Positions 1-9,025 of a DNA stretch of 64,000 nucleotides are shown in pieces; the stretch's first letter is position 1, and the number at the start of each line of letters is the position of its first letter. Source of the DNA: Fictibacillus phosphorivorans (GTDB lineage: Bacteria > Bacillota > Bacilli > Bacillales > Fictibacillaceae); contig NZ_CP015378.1 in the NCBI RefSeq assembly GCF_001629705.1, positions 3,472,001 to 3,536,000 on the forward strand, written 5' to 3'. The notes under the pieces were generated by a model. The model was not told where the DNA came from. It saw only the letters and a program-made list of their open reading frames with translations, and ran no database searches. The translations under genes and the position numbers were made by a program.

Positions 1-1433
1 AACGCCTCTCCTTTATCACGTCCGATCGTAGGAATCATGAACATGCCGTTGTTACCAAAGCTTGTCCACGCACCAGAATTCAGCTTGCTTGATGAAATAT
101 CCGTTACTGTCCATAGGTTTGCATTTGAATCGAACGTTAGGTTATCAGGTGCACTAAATCCGCTTTGACGACCACCTGCTGCAAAGATTTCAAATTCAAA
201 GCTCTCAGCACCGTGATCTTCGTCTTTTTCAAAAAAGCGTGTGATGTGGCCATGAATGTTGCCGTGTTTGTCGTTGTTCGTGTGTGCGATAAATACAGTA
301 CCGTCTAGCGGTGAAATCTCCACATCTTCCGGGCGATCTGTCGGTGTCGCACCTAGAAGGATTGCCGCATCATGTGCGTTAACCACAACATCACCTTGTG
401 TTTTGAACTTTTCTAACAAGTCAGCTTTGCCTGCTGCTTTTTCACGAACAGCTTCGATCGTTAACGGAAGCCATTTGCCGTTTGCAAGATCTGCTGCATA
501 AAGCGTCCCTTCTTCTAAAAGCTTGCTGTTGTCTTTCCCTTTAGCTGCAGCGTACTTGCCTTTACTCACAAACTTGTACACACAAGCATCCTTTTTGTCA
601 TCACCCATATAGACAACGACACGCCCGTCGTTCGAGATGCCAACGCTAGCATTTTCATGGTTAAAGCGTCCAAGAGCCGTGTGCTTTCTCACTTTAAAGT
701 TCGGATCAAAAGGATCAACTTCAATCACCCAGCCATAATGCGTTTGATCGAGATTTGCCGCTTTTGACGTATCCTCATAGTTTTCTTCACAAGATAAAAC
801 CGTATTCCATGGCGTACGTCCACCTGAACAGTTTGCAAATGTTCCTTGTGCAGAAGTTGCACCATTTACAGCTGCCGTACCTTTCGCTGGTCCTGTTAGT
901 GCAAACGGCGTTAGTCCTGTTACACGTCTTGCGTATGCTGAATTCGTATCCAACATCCACTTGCCGTTCTTCACTTTCACTTCGATAATAGAACCGCCTT
1001 GATTGTAGAGCATCTTTTCAATTTGTGCCGGTGTGTATTTACCGTTCACTTTTTCTCCTTCAACATATAAAGGATTTGTATATTCATGGTTTACCCAAAG
1101 CAAGCCATGTTCACTAGATTTGTCGATCGGAAAGTACATCGTAAAATCATTGTTGAATCCAAACGTGTCACCTTTTTTATTAATCACATCACCATAAGAG
1201 GCAATCACTTCATATTGATATCCTTTTGGAAGAACAAGATCGTCTTTGTCCGTTGGTGCAATCGGGTGGAACTTAAATCCTTTTTTGCGAGGCTTCATAC
1301 GCATCAAGCTGTCTGATTGTGCGTTAGCTGTTTCTGATAATGCACCTAACCCAGTGGTAGCTGCAGCAAGTGCTGTTGCGCCTGTACCTAAATACGTTAA
1401 AAAGGTTCTTCTATCCAATGGCTTTTTTTCCAT
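1..1433 (-). CDS. phoX: PhoX-type (DUF839) secreted alkaline phosphatase, 3' end cut by window edge
   Basis: About 477 codons are visible and the frame runs off the left edge. The N-terminus reads MEKKPLDRRTFL followed by a hydrophobic stretch ending near ALSETANA, a twin-arginine (Tat) export signal. The mature part carries the family pattern of PhoX enzymes, including NHEYTNP, NCSGGRTPW...LSCEENYE and GRFNHENA. PhoX enzymes are Fe/Ca-dependent phosphomonoesterases exported folded by Tat; that cofactor statement is family knowledge, not seen here. An AGGGGG ribosome-binding site lies 7 bases before the ATG. No other gene shares the transcript in this window. Confidence 0.9.
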   Translation of the reverse strand, partial: MEKKPLDRRTFLTYLGTGATALAAATTGLGALSETANAQSDSLMRMKPRKKGFKFHPIAPTDKDDLVLPKGYQYEVIASYGDVINKKGDTFGFNNDFTMYFPIDKSSEHGLLWVNHEYTNPLYVEGEKVNGKYTPAQIEKMLYNQGGSIIEVKVKNGKWMLDTNSAYARRVTGLTPFALTGPAKGTAAVNGATSAQGTFANCSGGRTPWNTVLSCEENYEDTSKAANLDQTHYGWVIEVDPFDPNFKVRKHTALGRFNHENASVGISNDGRVVVYMGDDKKDACVYKFVSKGKYAAAKGKDNSKLLEEGTLYAADLANGKWLPLTIEAVREKAAGKADLLEKFKTQGDVVVNAHDAAILLGATPTDRPEDVEISPLDGTVFIAHTNNDKHGNIHGHITRFFEKDEDHGAESFEFEIFAAGGRQSGFSAPDNLTFDSNANLWTVTDISSSKLNSGAWTSFGNNGMFMIPTIGRDKGEA

Positions 1434-1512
1434 GTCATTTCCCCCTAGACCCAAATAATTAATGTTGCAACTATAAGAATACGGTCGAAATATTAAGCCA
1501 CTATATAGAAGA

Positions 1513-1551
1513 TTTAAACAAATGTTTAAGAATTTTTAGTTTTTTTATAAA
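1513..1551 (-). promoter_or_regulatory. Possible PhoP-box repeats upstream of phoX
   Basis: On the minus strand four hexamers follow at 11-base spacing: TTTATA, ACTAAA, TTAAAC, TTTAAA. Bacillus PhoP boxes are TTAACA-like repeats at that spacing and PhoX-type enzymes are usually phosphate-regulated. The match is degenerate and the second unit is poor, so this is a weak call. Confidence 0.3.
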
Positions 1552-1604
1552 TTTTCAACGTTCGCCGACATAAAACGAATAACTCTGACGGTAGGTTTTA
1601 ATAC

Positions 1605-1643
1605 AAAAAGGGTTTGATAGTTACCCCATCAAACCTTTTATGA
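1605..1643. terminator. Hairpin with A/T flanks in the phoX upstream gap
   Basis: GGTTTGAT (1611-1618) pairs with ATCAAACC (1628-1635), extended by flanking AAAA/TTTT. It has terminator form on either strand, but no gene ends here on either strand, so its owner is unclear. Confidence 0.45.
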
Positions 1644-1792
1644 GATGAAGATTTCTGCTATAGAAAATATAAGTTGGGAAAATAGGGTAATATCCTTTAT
1701 ACTAAAGAAGACAGATGTCCATGTTTTTTCCCAATATACATTCCAACTTAAATAGGTATAATTAACTAGAGAGCTTTATTAGGAGTGAAGCG
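1640..1792 (+). other. Leader region of the 50-residue gene with a wide inverted repeat
   Basis: The space between phoX and the next small gene holds a perfect 9-base inverted repeat, TTGGGAAAA (1674-1682) and TTTTCCCAA (1726-1734), enclosing a possible -10 (TATACT, near 1700). A second TATAAT lies at 1757-1762 without a good -35. This could be an RNA leader or an operator; nothing else was recognised in the gap. Confidence 0.3.
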
Positions 1793-1945
1793 ATGCAGAT
1801 AGAAGTGGGGAGTTTCGTCATGTATAACGGCAAAGAATATCAAGTCGTTTGGATTTATGAAAACGGAAACGTGGAGATTGTAACAGACGGACAACATAGA
1901 AAGATCGAGCTCGTACAAGAGGGAGATCTCACACACAAACGATAA
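1793..1945 (+). CDS. Small conserved-looking 50-residue protein
   Basis: The ORF encodes 50 residues from an ATG preceded by AGGAGTGAAGCG, a good ribosome-binding site at correct spacing, and it is followed directly by a strong terminator, so it looks like a complete one-gene transcript. The product starts MQIEVGSFVMYNGKEYQVVW and looks like a small beta-barrel: alternating hydrophobic strands, a YNGKEYQVVWIYENG turn and charged residues. I do not recognise a family with certainty. No signal peptide or membrane segment is present. Confidence 0.7.
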   Translation: MQIEVGSFVMYNGKEYQVVWIYENGNVEIVTDGQHRKIELVQEGDLTHKR

Positions 1946-1946
1946 A

Positions 1947-1987
1947 AAAACTTCCGGAAGCAAATAGCCCGGAAGTTTTGTTTTTGT
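1947..1987 (+). terminator. Terminator of the 50-residue gene
   Basis: AACTTCCGG pairs with CCGGAAGTT around an 11-base loop, followed by TTTGTTTTTGTTTT. Confidence 0.85.
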
Positions 1988-2055
1988 TTTATTATTTTAC
2001 AGCTTGTTATTAGGCTTGATTGTAACTTGATGTTTTTTGTTTAACACCCTCGACA

Positions 2056-2187
2056 AGTTGATTGTAGCGGAAGGTGCTAGACTCCTGCGGGACAGGCCGG
2101 CAGGTGAGACACTTATACGTGAAACGTACGAATGTGGCTCACCGCCTGCCCCGCGGAAAGCGAAGCACCTGGAGCGCAGATCAACTC
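2056..2187. repeat. Dispersed Bacillaceae-type intergenic repeat, copy 1
   Basis: About 132 bases bounded by AGTTGAT...ATCAACT. Inside are ACTCCTGCGGGACAGG, GGCAGGTGAGAC and, on the return side, GGCTCACCGCCTGCCCCGCG. The two sides are mutually complementary, giving a long hairpin. Near-identical copies lie at 51457-51588 and 61149-61277. It sits just downstream of prfB, where it could act as a transcript 3' structure. Confidence 0.85.
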
Positions 2188-2219
2188 TTTCAAACATCGA
2201 AGCTTAATCAAAATGTTTT

Positions 2220-3318
2220 TTACAACTTAGAACGCAAATAAGAATCAATAAACGGCGTAATCTCACCATCCATCACAGACTGCACATTACCAACCTCAGT
2301 ATTCGTCCGGTGATCCTTCACAAGACTATAAGGATGGAAAACATAAGAGCGAATCTGACTTCCCCACCCGATCTCTTTTTGCTCTCCACGAATTTCATTC
2401 AATTGTGCCTGCTGCTCTTCCAAACGACGCTGCACCAATTTCGCCATCATCATCTTCATCGCACGCTCACGGTTCTTAATCTGCGAGCGCTCTGTTTGAC
2501 ACGACACCACTGTGTTCGTTGGAATATGTGTCATACGGACCGCAGAGTCAGTCGTGTTAACGTGCTGACCACCTGCTCCAGACGCACGATACGTATCGAT
2601 CTTAAGATCCTCTGTACGAATCTCGATCTCGGTATCATCTGTAATCTCCGGCATCACTTCACACGAAACGAATGACGTATGACGACGGCCAGATGAATCG
2701 AACGGTGAGATACGTACGAGGCGGTGAACCCCTTTTTCAGCCTTCAAATAGCCATAAGCGTTATGCCCTTTAATGCTAAGTGTTACAGATTTAACCCCTG
2801 CCTCATCACCTGGTAAGTAATCGAGCGTTTCTACTTTATATCCTTGACGCTCCGCATAACGCGTGTACATACGAAGCAGCATAGACGCCCAGTCTTGAGA
2901 CTCTGTACCACCCGCACCTGGGTGAAGTTCGAGGATTGCGTTATTTTTATCATACGGTTCATTCAATAAAAGCTGAAGCTCAAAATCATTCAGCTTTGTG
3001 ATTAGAGATTTAAGATCTTTTACAAGTTCTTTTTGAAGATCCTCATCCGCTTCTTCTTTTACAAGCTCGTGTGCGATCTCTAGATCTTCATAAGCGGAAG
3101 CAAGTTCTTCAAACTCGTTCACTTGCTCTTTTAATCCGTTCGCTTCATTGATCACGACTTGTGCTGCGTTTTGATCATCCCAAAACGTTGGTGCACTCAT
3201 CTCTTCATCTAGTTCCGCGATACGCGCTTTCTTTGTATCGAGGTCAAAGAGACCCCCTAAAGTCGTTGATACGTTTTTCAATAACGTTTAATTCCTGTTT
3301 TACTTCTACTAAATCCAT
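2220..3318 (-). CDS. prfB: Peptide chain release factor 2 (programmed +1 frameshift)
   Basis: RF2 recognises UGA and UAA stop codons and triggers peptide release. The reading frame is in two parts. A 24-codon leader frame starts at ATG 3318 ([15 protein letters not shown]...) and ends in CTT TGA; the main frame follows after a +1 shift. The joined product is about 365 residues, the usual RF2 length. It carries the SPF stop-recognition motif ([11 protein letters not shown]) and the GGQ catalytic motif ([15 protein letters not shown]). It follows secA in the same direction, as in B. subtilis. Expression is self-limited: enough RF2 ends translation at the in-frame TGA. A simple ORF call would start wrongly at an internal ATG near 3281. 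Confidence 0.97.
3243..3261 (-). promoter_or_regulatory. prfB programmed +1 frameshift site
   Basis: Minus strand reads AGGGGG TCT CTT TGA C: an SD-like AGGGGG three bases before the slippery CTT and the TGA stop, the classic RF2 autoregulatory arrangement. Shifting +1 at CTT joins the leader frame to the GAC-CTC-GAT of the main frame. Confidence 0.96.
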
Positions 3319-3451
3319 AGTCTTTGCACCTCATCTTATAATTGTTCCATCTTTAAAATATGCGAACGCTGTTAAAATTAACCCTTTTTTCAAACCTGAT
3401 TACAAGCGCAAAGAGAGCCTATTAAAAGACTCTCTTCTCTCACGCAACTTT

Positions 3452-5971
3452 CTATTCTTGTTCAGCTCCGTGACATTGCTTGTATTTCTTTCCGCTTCCG
3501 CATGGACAAGGATCATTACGCTTGATGTCTTGTGCTTTGCGAACCGGCTTTTTCTTTTTTGCTGTATCTTGTTTATCGCTCGGAACAACGGCTTTTCCTT
3601 CAGCCACTTGTTCACGCTGCATGTTTTGCTCGATCTGAGATTTTAAGATGTAAGTTGTAACTTCCTCTTCGATCGCTGCAACCATCGCTTCGAACATCTC
3701 GAAGCCTTCAAACTGGTATTCACGCAACGGATCGTTCTGACCATAAGCACGAAGGTGGATACCTTGACGAAGCTGTTCCATCTGGTCAATGTGATCCATC
3801 CATTTGCTGTCAACCGAACGTAAGATTACGGCTTTTTCAAACTCAGCGATCTGTTCAGCAGGTAGCTGTGTTTCTTTTTCAGCAAACGCCGCGTGTACTT
3901 TCGCTTGAATCTTCTCGATGATCTCTTCACGATCAAGACCGAATAGATCTTTTTCTGTAAATGTCGGCTCAGTGAACATAACTGCATTCACGTAATCCGC
4001 GATTTCTTTCGTGTTCCACTCTTCTTGAACTTCCGCCTCAGGTGTATGAACTGTAACGATACGCTCGAGTGTAGAATCGATCATGCGCAGTACGATATCA
4101 CTTAAGTTCTCAGCATCTAGAACTTCTTGACGCTGTGCATAGATGATCTCACGCTGTTGACGCATAACATCGTCATATTGTAGAAGCTGTTTACGAGCAT
4201 CAAAGTTTGATCCCTCTACACGTTTTTGTGCAGATTCAACGGCTTTTGTAACCATTTTTGACTCAATCGGCGTCTCTTCATCCATGCCAAGACGCTCCAT
4301 CATCGTCATCAAGTTGTCAGAACCAAATCGACGCATCAATTCGTCTTCCATCGAGATGTAGAAACGTGACGAACCTGGATCTCCTTGACGACCCGCACGA
4401 CCACGCAACTGGTTATCGATACGACGTGATTCGTGACGCTCTGTACCAAGGATGTGCAGTCCGCCAACCTCACGAACGCCTTCACCAAGCTTGATATCCG
4501 TACCACGACCAGCCATATTCGTTGCGATCGTAACCATGCCAAGCTGACCCGCATTTTCGATGATCTCTGCTTCACGCTCATGGTTTTTCGCGTTCAACAC
4601 GTTATGCTTGATCTTACGCTTCGTTAAAAGCTGTGAAAGTAGTTCAGAGGTTTCAACGGCAACCGTACCCACAAGGATCGGCTGTCCTGTTTTATGACGC
4701 TCTTCGATTTCAGCAGCGATCGCTTTGAACTTGCCTTGCATCGTTTTATAAATAAGATCCGATCTATCATCACGCGCGATCGGACGGTTCGTCGGAATAC
4801 AGATAACATCCATGTTGTAGATGTTACGGAATTCTTCTTCTTCCGTTTTCGCTGTACCCGTCATACCAGCAAGCTTGTTGTACATACGGAAGTAGTTTTG
4901 GAACGTTATCGTCGCAAGGGTCATACTCTCACGCTGAATCTCCAAACCTTCCTTCGCTTCAATCGCTTGGTGAAGACCATCGCTGTAACGACGACCAGCC
5001 ATCAAACGTCCTGTGAACGGGTCGACGATTACGATCTCGCCGTCTTGAACGACATAATCCACATCTCGCTGCATGATGATGTTCGCTTTTAACGCCTGGT
5101 TAATATGGTGATTCAGTGTTACGTGCTGATAATCATATAAGTTATCGATCGAGAACATCTGCTCCGCTCGGTTGATACCTTCTTCAGAAAGCTGAACGTT
5201 CTTAGTCTTTTCATCTACTGTATAATCTGTTTCTTTTTTCAGTTGACGCACAAACATGTTCGCCATCTGATAAAGCTGCGTTGATTTTTGAGCAGAACCT
5301 GAAATGATCAACGGTGTACGCGCTTCGTCAATTAAAATGGAGTCAACCTCATCGACGATCGCATAGTTACGACGCTGAACCATCTGTTCTTTATAAACCA
5401 CCATGTTGTCACGCAAATAGTCGAAGCCGAACTCGTTGTTCGTACCATATGTGATATCTGCTGCGTACGCCTCACGCTTCTCTTCTTTTGAGAGGTCAGA
5501 AACGTTCAATCCAACACTTAAACCTAGGAAATTGTATAGCGGCGCCATGATCTCAGAGTCACGACGAGCCAAGTATTCGTTGACTGTAACAACATGAGTT
5601 CCTTTTCCATCTAGTGCGTTTAAATAAACCGGCATTGTCGCTACTAACGTTTTACCTTCACCGGTTTTCATCTCTGCAATGTTACCTTCATGAAGCGCAA
5701 CCGCACCCATAATCTGTACAGGATAATGACGCATGTTTAATACACGAGCTGATGCTTCACGCACCGTCGCAAACGCTTCAGGGAGAAGGTCATCCAGAGA
5801 TTCCCCTTTTTCGATACGGCTCTTGAACTCAGCCGTTTTGTTCGCCAAAGCCTCATCATTTAAAGCTTTAAACTCTTCAGCTAACGTTTCCACTTTTTCC
5901 GCAATTCTCTCGTATCTATTCAACGTTCGGTCATTGGAACTTGGAAAAATCTTTTTCAAAATGCTAATCAT
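3452..5971 (-). CDS. secA: Preprotein translocase ATPase subunit SecA
   Basis: SecA drives post-translational protein export through SecYEG. The 839-residue length is normal for Bacillus. Visible motifs: Walker A in [12 protein letters not shown] (about residues 101-112), the DEAD-type [15 protein letters not shown], nucleotide-binding domain 2 with NMAGRGTDI and [11 protein letters not shown], and a C-terminal zinc/SecB-type tail with [14 protein letters not shown]. It lies upstream of prfB with a 133-base gap, the standard Bacillus pair. A short hairpin (3411-3436) lies between them without a T-run, so read-through is likely. Confidence 0.98.
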   Translation of the reverse strand: MISILKKIFPSSNDRTLNRYERIAEKVETLAEEFKALNDEALANKTAEFKSRIEKGESLDDLLPEAFATVREASARVLNMRHYPVQIMGAVALHEGNIAEMKTGEGKTLVATMPVYLNALDGKGTHVVTVNEYLARRDSEIMAPLYNFLGLSVGLNVSDLSKEEKREAYAADITYGTNNEFGFDYLRDNMVVYKEQMVQRRNYAIVDEVDSILIDEARTPLIISGSAQKSTQLYQMANMFVRQLKKETDYTVDEKTKNVQLSEEGINRAEQMFSIDNLYDYQHVTLNHHINQALKANIIMQRDVDYVVQDGEIVIVDPFTGRLMAGRRYSDGLHQAIEAKEGLEIQRESMTLATITFQNYFRMYNKLAGMTGTAKTEEEEFRNIYNMDVICIPTNRPIARDDRSDLIYKTMQGKFKAIAAEIEERHKTGQPILVGTVAVETSELLSQLLTKRKIKHNVLNAKNHEREAEIIENAGQLGMVTIATNMAGRGTDIKLGEGVREVGGLHILGTERHESRRIDNQLRGRAGRQGDPGSSRFYISMEDELMRRFGSDNLMTMMERLGMDEETPIESKMVTKAVESAQKRVEGSNFDARKQLLQYDDVMRQQREIIYAQRQEVLDAENLSDIVLRMIDSTLERIVTVHTPEAEVQEEWNTKEIADYVNAVMFTEPTFTEKDLFGLDREEIIEKIQAKVHAAFAEKETQLPAEQIAEFEKAVILRSVDSKWMDHIDQMEQLRQGIHLRAYGQNDPLREYQFEGFEMFEAMVAAIEEEVTTYILKSQIEQNMQREQVAEGKAVVPSDKQDTAKKKKPVRKAQDIKRNDPCPCGSGKKYKQCHGAEQE

Positions 5972-6183
5972 CCGAATAACGCTCCCTGTTCTCGAAAATT
6001 ATATACCACTTCTATTCTAACAGTTTGTGAAACGAGCCACAAGAAATCCCAAATCTTTTCATCGGAATTGTAGCATTCATCGTAAAGAAACTTCCTATAT
6101 ATGTGAAAAATTTGATACTTTCATAGAGACTGAATCACTAAATTTTGGTAAAATAATATAAAGATGGACACGGGAGGTTCTGA

Positions 6184-6807
6184 ATGGAAAACGCAGATCT
6201 AGACAGGACAAATAACGCTGGGCAAGGTCAAGAGATGCAGCTTCAAGAGAAAAAGCGAAGAAGTGAAAAAAGCAAAACGATCATTCTCACCCTCGTTCTC
6301 AGCTTCTTCATTATCGGAGGGCTTGGTACGTGGGGATATTATTCACTGTTTGGTCCGAATTCTGCAGCGAGTATAGATGCACCGTCTGACGAGGAATTGA
6401 CGGAGGCCGAAAAATCAAGCGGTACCGCTCTCTTCAAGCCAACCATAGAAGTTCCAAAGACCGAGATCCAAAGACGGATCAATGTGATTCATGAATTTTG
6501 GAACAGTGAGCTTGGTTATGATAAATGGTCGAAATATAACATAGACACACATACACCAGTATTAAAAGATATTGAGATTGATATCCGGAATAAGATTCTG
6601 CCTTATGTTGCGGGTCCACTAAAGGTAGACATTGAGAATGCGCTTAGCAAGATTGCGAAAAGCATGAGTTCTGAGAGTGTAGAGCCACTAAAAGGCGTTC
6701 ACCGCATTTTTCACGATCTTGATATATCGTTGAACGGCTACAAAGCTAGTGATTATTGGGATGTGACGGAAACAGGTAAGTGGATTAAGGAAGAGGTAAA
6801 AGAATAA
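6184..6807 (+). CDS. Membrane-anchored extracytoplasmic protein of unknown function
   Basis: The 207-residue product has a charged cytoplasmic N-terminus (about 36 residues, KKRRSEKSK), one membrane helix (about 36-58, ending SFFIIGGLGTWGYYSLF) and a soluble outer part. The outer domain has many aromatic and charged residues (INVIHEFWNSELGYDKWSKY; HRIFHDLDISLNGY) and looks helical. I do not recognise a family. CGGGAGG lies upstream of the ATG at good spacing, and a terminator follows. It is divergent from secA across 212 bases, so it is probably a single-gene unit. Confidence 0.75.
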   Translation: MENADLDRTNNAGQGQEMQLQEKKRRSEKSKTIILTLVLSFFIIGGLGTWGYYSLFGPNSAASIDAPSDEELTEAEKSSGTALFKPTIEVPKTEIQRRINVIHEFWNSELGYDKWSKYNIDTHTPVLKDIEIDIRNKILPYVAGPLKVDIENALSKIAKSMSSESVEPLKGVHRIFHDLDISLNGYKASDYWDVTETGKWIKEEVKE

Positions 6808-6817
6808 GGAAGATTGA

Positions 6818-6857
6818 GCACTGTTCTCGTGGTTTTGCGGAGAGTGGTGTTTTTTTG
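6818..6857 (+). terminator. Terminator after the 207-residue gene
   Basis: CACTGTTCTC (6819-6828) pairs, using G-U pairs, with GAGAGTGGTG (6840-6849), then TTTTTTTG. Confidence 0.75.
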
Positions 6858-6940
6858 TTTGCGAATGAAGTTTTGAGTGCTGATTTTGACTGGATGATTC
6901 ATGAGAAAGTGTAAATTTGTCGAACTTTTCGATAAATCAT

Positions 6941-7027
6941 TTTATACGTGAAATTATTGCTGTTATACGTGAATATATTGCAAATTACCGTGAATAAAAT
7001 GCAGCTATCCGTGAATATATTTTATGA
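6941..7027. repeat. 21-bp periodic intergenic array A (CGTGAAT word, 4 units)
   Basis: The word (A/C)CGTGAA starts at 6946, 6967, 6988 and 7009, exactly 21 bases apart each time, with partly conserved flanks (TTA upstream, AT-rich then TGC downstream). It occupies the 360-base gap between two convergent genes. No open reading frame or hairpin explains it. See arrays at 11411 and 18111. Confidence 0.85.
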
Positions 7028-7126
7028 TGTGTTTTTGAGGCAGACATAACTATCTTGTGTCCATCACATACGTACTTTTCCCACAGCTCACAAATTTATA
7101 GGCGATCATTCTCTTCCCCTTCGCAC

Positions 7127-7160
7127 AAAAAAAGAACTTCTCAACTTTTGAGAAGTTCTC
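7127..7160 (-). terminator. Terminator of the acyl-CoA ligase gene
   Basis: AGAACTTCTC (7133-7142) and GAGAAGTTCT (7150-7159) form a perfect stem; on the minus strand it is followed by a run of T. Confidence 0.9.
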
Positions 7161-7171
7161 TGCATACATTT

Positions 7172-8800
7172 TTACGATTTCGCAGTCGTCATATAATGGT
7201 CTTTCAACTGATCACGCAATGTCCGCTTTAAAAACTTACCAACGGATGTTTTTGGAATCTCATCCATGAACATAATATCGTCTGGAATCCACCACTTCGC
7301 AAACTGCGGCCTCAAGAACTCTACAATGTCTTCTTTTGGCACTTTTCCTTTTGCTTCAGGTTTCAACACGACGCATGCGAGTGGCCGCTCCTGCCATTCC
7401 GGATGAGGAACGGCGATAACAGATGCTTCAAAAACATCCGGAAACGCCATGATCGCATTCTCTAGATCAACGGACGATATCCACTCACCCCCGCTCTTGA
7501 TGAGATCCTTCGTCCGGTCAACGATTTTCACGAATCCTTCTTCATCTACCGTAACAACATCTCCGGTATGAAGCCATCCATCGTTGAACGTACCTTCTGT
7601 CCGATCGTCGTTGTAATATTCATCCGCTATCCAGTTCGAACGCAGCAAGAGCTCGCCCATCTCGTGGCCGTCCCACTTCACTTCCCCGTTCGCACCGATT
7701 ACTTTCATCTCAACGCCTTGCACGACATAACCTTGTTTTGCTTTATAATCAAATTTCGCTTCATCGTCCAAATCTGCTTGATACGTTTTCAGTCGCGTTG
7801 CGATTACAAGTGGACTCGTTTCCGTCATACCATAAGCATGCATGAACGGAATATTATGTTTTTCCTCGAACGTTTTTATCATCCCTTTTGGTGCAGCAGA
7901 TCCTCCGCAAATAACCGCTCGAAGACTAGAAGTATCATAACTGTTCTGTTCGAGTTCTTGAAGAAGCCCCATCCAGATCGTTGGTACACCTGCAGCAAAG
8001 GTCACTTTTTCCATCTCAATCAGTTCCGCTAAAAGCTGTGGCGTGAATCGCGGTCCAGGCATGACTTGGCTTGATCCGAACCAGGTCGCTGCATACGGAA
8101 GTCCCCACGCATTTACGTGGAACATCGGCACAACTGGCATAAGAACATCACTTTCTGATACAGAACCGCCATCAGCAAGTCCTAGTGACATCGAATGTAA
8201 TACGGTCGAGCGATGCGTGTACGTTACGCCTTTTGGATTTCCTGTCGTGGCCGATGTATAGCACATCCCGACTGGATCGTTCTCATCAATATCTTGCGGA
8301 AATTCGTAAGCCGGGTCACCTGTTTCTAAAAGTTTTTCATAATGATAGAGAGGTTGAAGCGGCGATTGCGGCAGCTCGTCTTCATCGGTCATCAATATAT
8401 ACGCTTTTACATTAGGAATATGGTCTTTAAGAGCTTCAACAAGAGGTAGGATGTCCTGATCTACGAATAAAATCTGGTCATCGGCGTGATTGATAATGTA
8501 TGCGATATGCTGAGGGGAAAGTCGGATATTGATCGTGTGAAGAACAGCTTCAACACCTGGAATGGCGAAATAAGCTTCCAGATGACGATGGTGATTCCAT
8601 GCAAGTGTTCCAACCCGCTCACCTTTTTGAACACCAAGGCGTTTTAGCGCGCTCGAAAGCCTGCGTGTCCGCTCACCGATCTCCCGGTAACTGAACTTCC
8701 GTATTCCGGACATCGTACGGCTCGTTACTTCCTTTTTCGCAAAATACCGCTCCGCATGCTCTAGCATACTCGTAACTCGAAAAGGCACATTCATCATCAT
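7172..8800 (-). CDS. Fatty acid--CoA ligase (AMP-binding family, AlkK-like)
   Basis: Activates a fatty acid with ATP and CoA to acyl-CoA. The 542-residue length fits. Motifs: the AMP-binding P-loop YTSATTGNPKGVTYTHR (about residue 180), A5-type YGMTETSP, and the hinge/C-domain GWLHTGDVVTVDEEGFVKI...KDLIKSGGEWIS, with the catalytic Lys region KTSVGKFLKR at the end. The sequence resembles medium/long-chain ligases of the AlkK type more than LcfA, so chain length is uncertain. AAGGAGGAG precedes the first of three ATGs. It stands alone with its own terminator and an upstream cre-like site, consistent with carbon-controlled fatty-acid use. Confidence 0.9.
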   Translation of the reverse strand: MMMNVPFRVTSMLEHAERYFAKKEVTSRTMSGIRKFSYREIGERTRRLSSALKRLGVQKGERVGTLAWNHHRHLEAYFAIPGVEAVLHTINIRLSPQHIAYIINHADDQILFVDQDILPLVEALKDHIPNVKAYILMTDEDELPQSPLQPLYHYEKLLETGDPAYEFPQDIDENDPVGMCYTSATTGNPKGVTYTHRSTVLHSMSLGLADGGSVSESDVLMPVVPMFHVNAWGLPYAATWFGSSQVMPGPRFTPQLLAELIEMEKVTFAAGVPTIWMGLLQELEQNSYDTSSLRAVICGGSAAPKGMIKTFEEKHNIPFMHAYGMTETSPLVIATRLKTYQADLDDEAKFDYKAKQGYVVQGVEMKVIGANGEVKWDGHEMGELLLRSNWIADEYYNDDRTEGTFNDGWLHTGDVVTVDEEGFVKIVDRTKDLIKSGGEWISSVDLENAIMAFPDVFEASVIAVPHPEWQERPLACVVLKPEAKGKVPKEDIVEFLRPQFAKWWIPDDIMFMDEIPKTSVGKFLKRTLRDQLKDHYMTTAKS

Positions 8801-8839
8801 AACTACTTCTCCTCCTTAAATAGTAAACATAGTCATTAG

Positions 8840-8853
8840 TGTAAGCGTTTTCT
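8840..8853. promoter_or_regulatory. Candidate cre (CcpA) site upstream of the acyl-CoA ligase
   Basis: TGTAAGCGTTTTCT matches the cre core TGWAANCGNTNWCW. It lies about 40 bases upstream of the ligase start codon, a normal repression position. Several Bacillus fatty-acid degradation genes are CcpA-controlled; the role here is inferred. Confidence 0.5.
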
Positions 8854-9025
8854 TGTTACTCACTAGTTCCCCTTACCTACTTCAAAATCCTGCTGTTAAA
8901 ACAGATTAGAAGGAACAAACCGCCCAAAAATACGAAAAAAATTTTTAAGTTAAAAAAAGTTTGAAAGATTATCCAGTTTTTGCGTTAAACTTAAATAAAA
9001 CGGCATAAAAAGGAGTGTTTTTCTT

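Noticed and set aside
1997..2197. 66-residue ORF over repeat copy 1
   Set aside because: Same reason: the frame is generated by the dispersed repeat.
3161..3646. 161-residue plus-strand ORF across prfB/secA
   Set aside because: It is antisense to two certain genes, lacks a ribosome-binding site and has no recognisable domain.
7568..8032. 154-residue plus-strand ORF inside the acyl-CoA ligase
   Set aside because: Shadow of the ligase gene; composition is low-complexity and there is no start signal.
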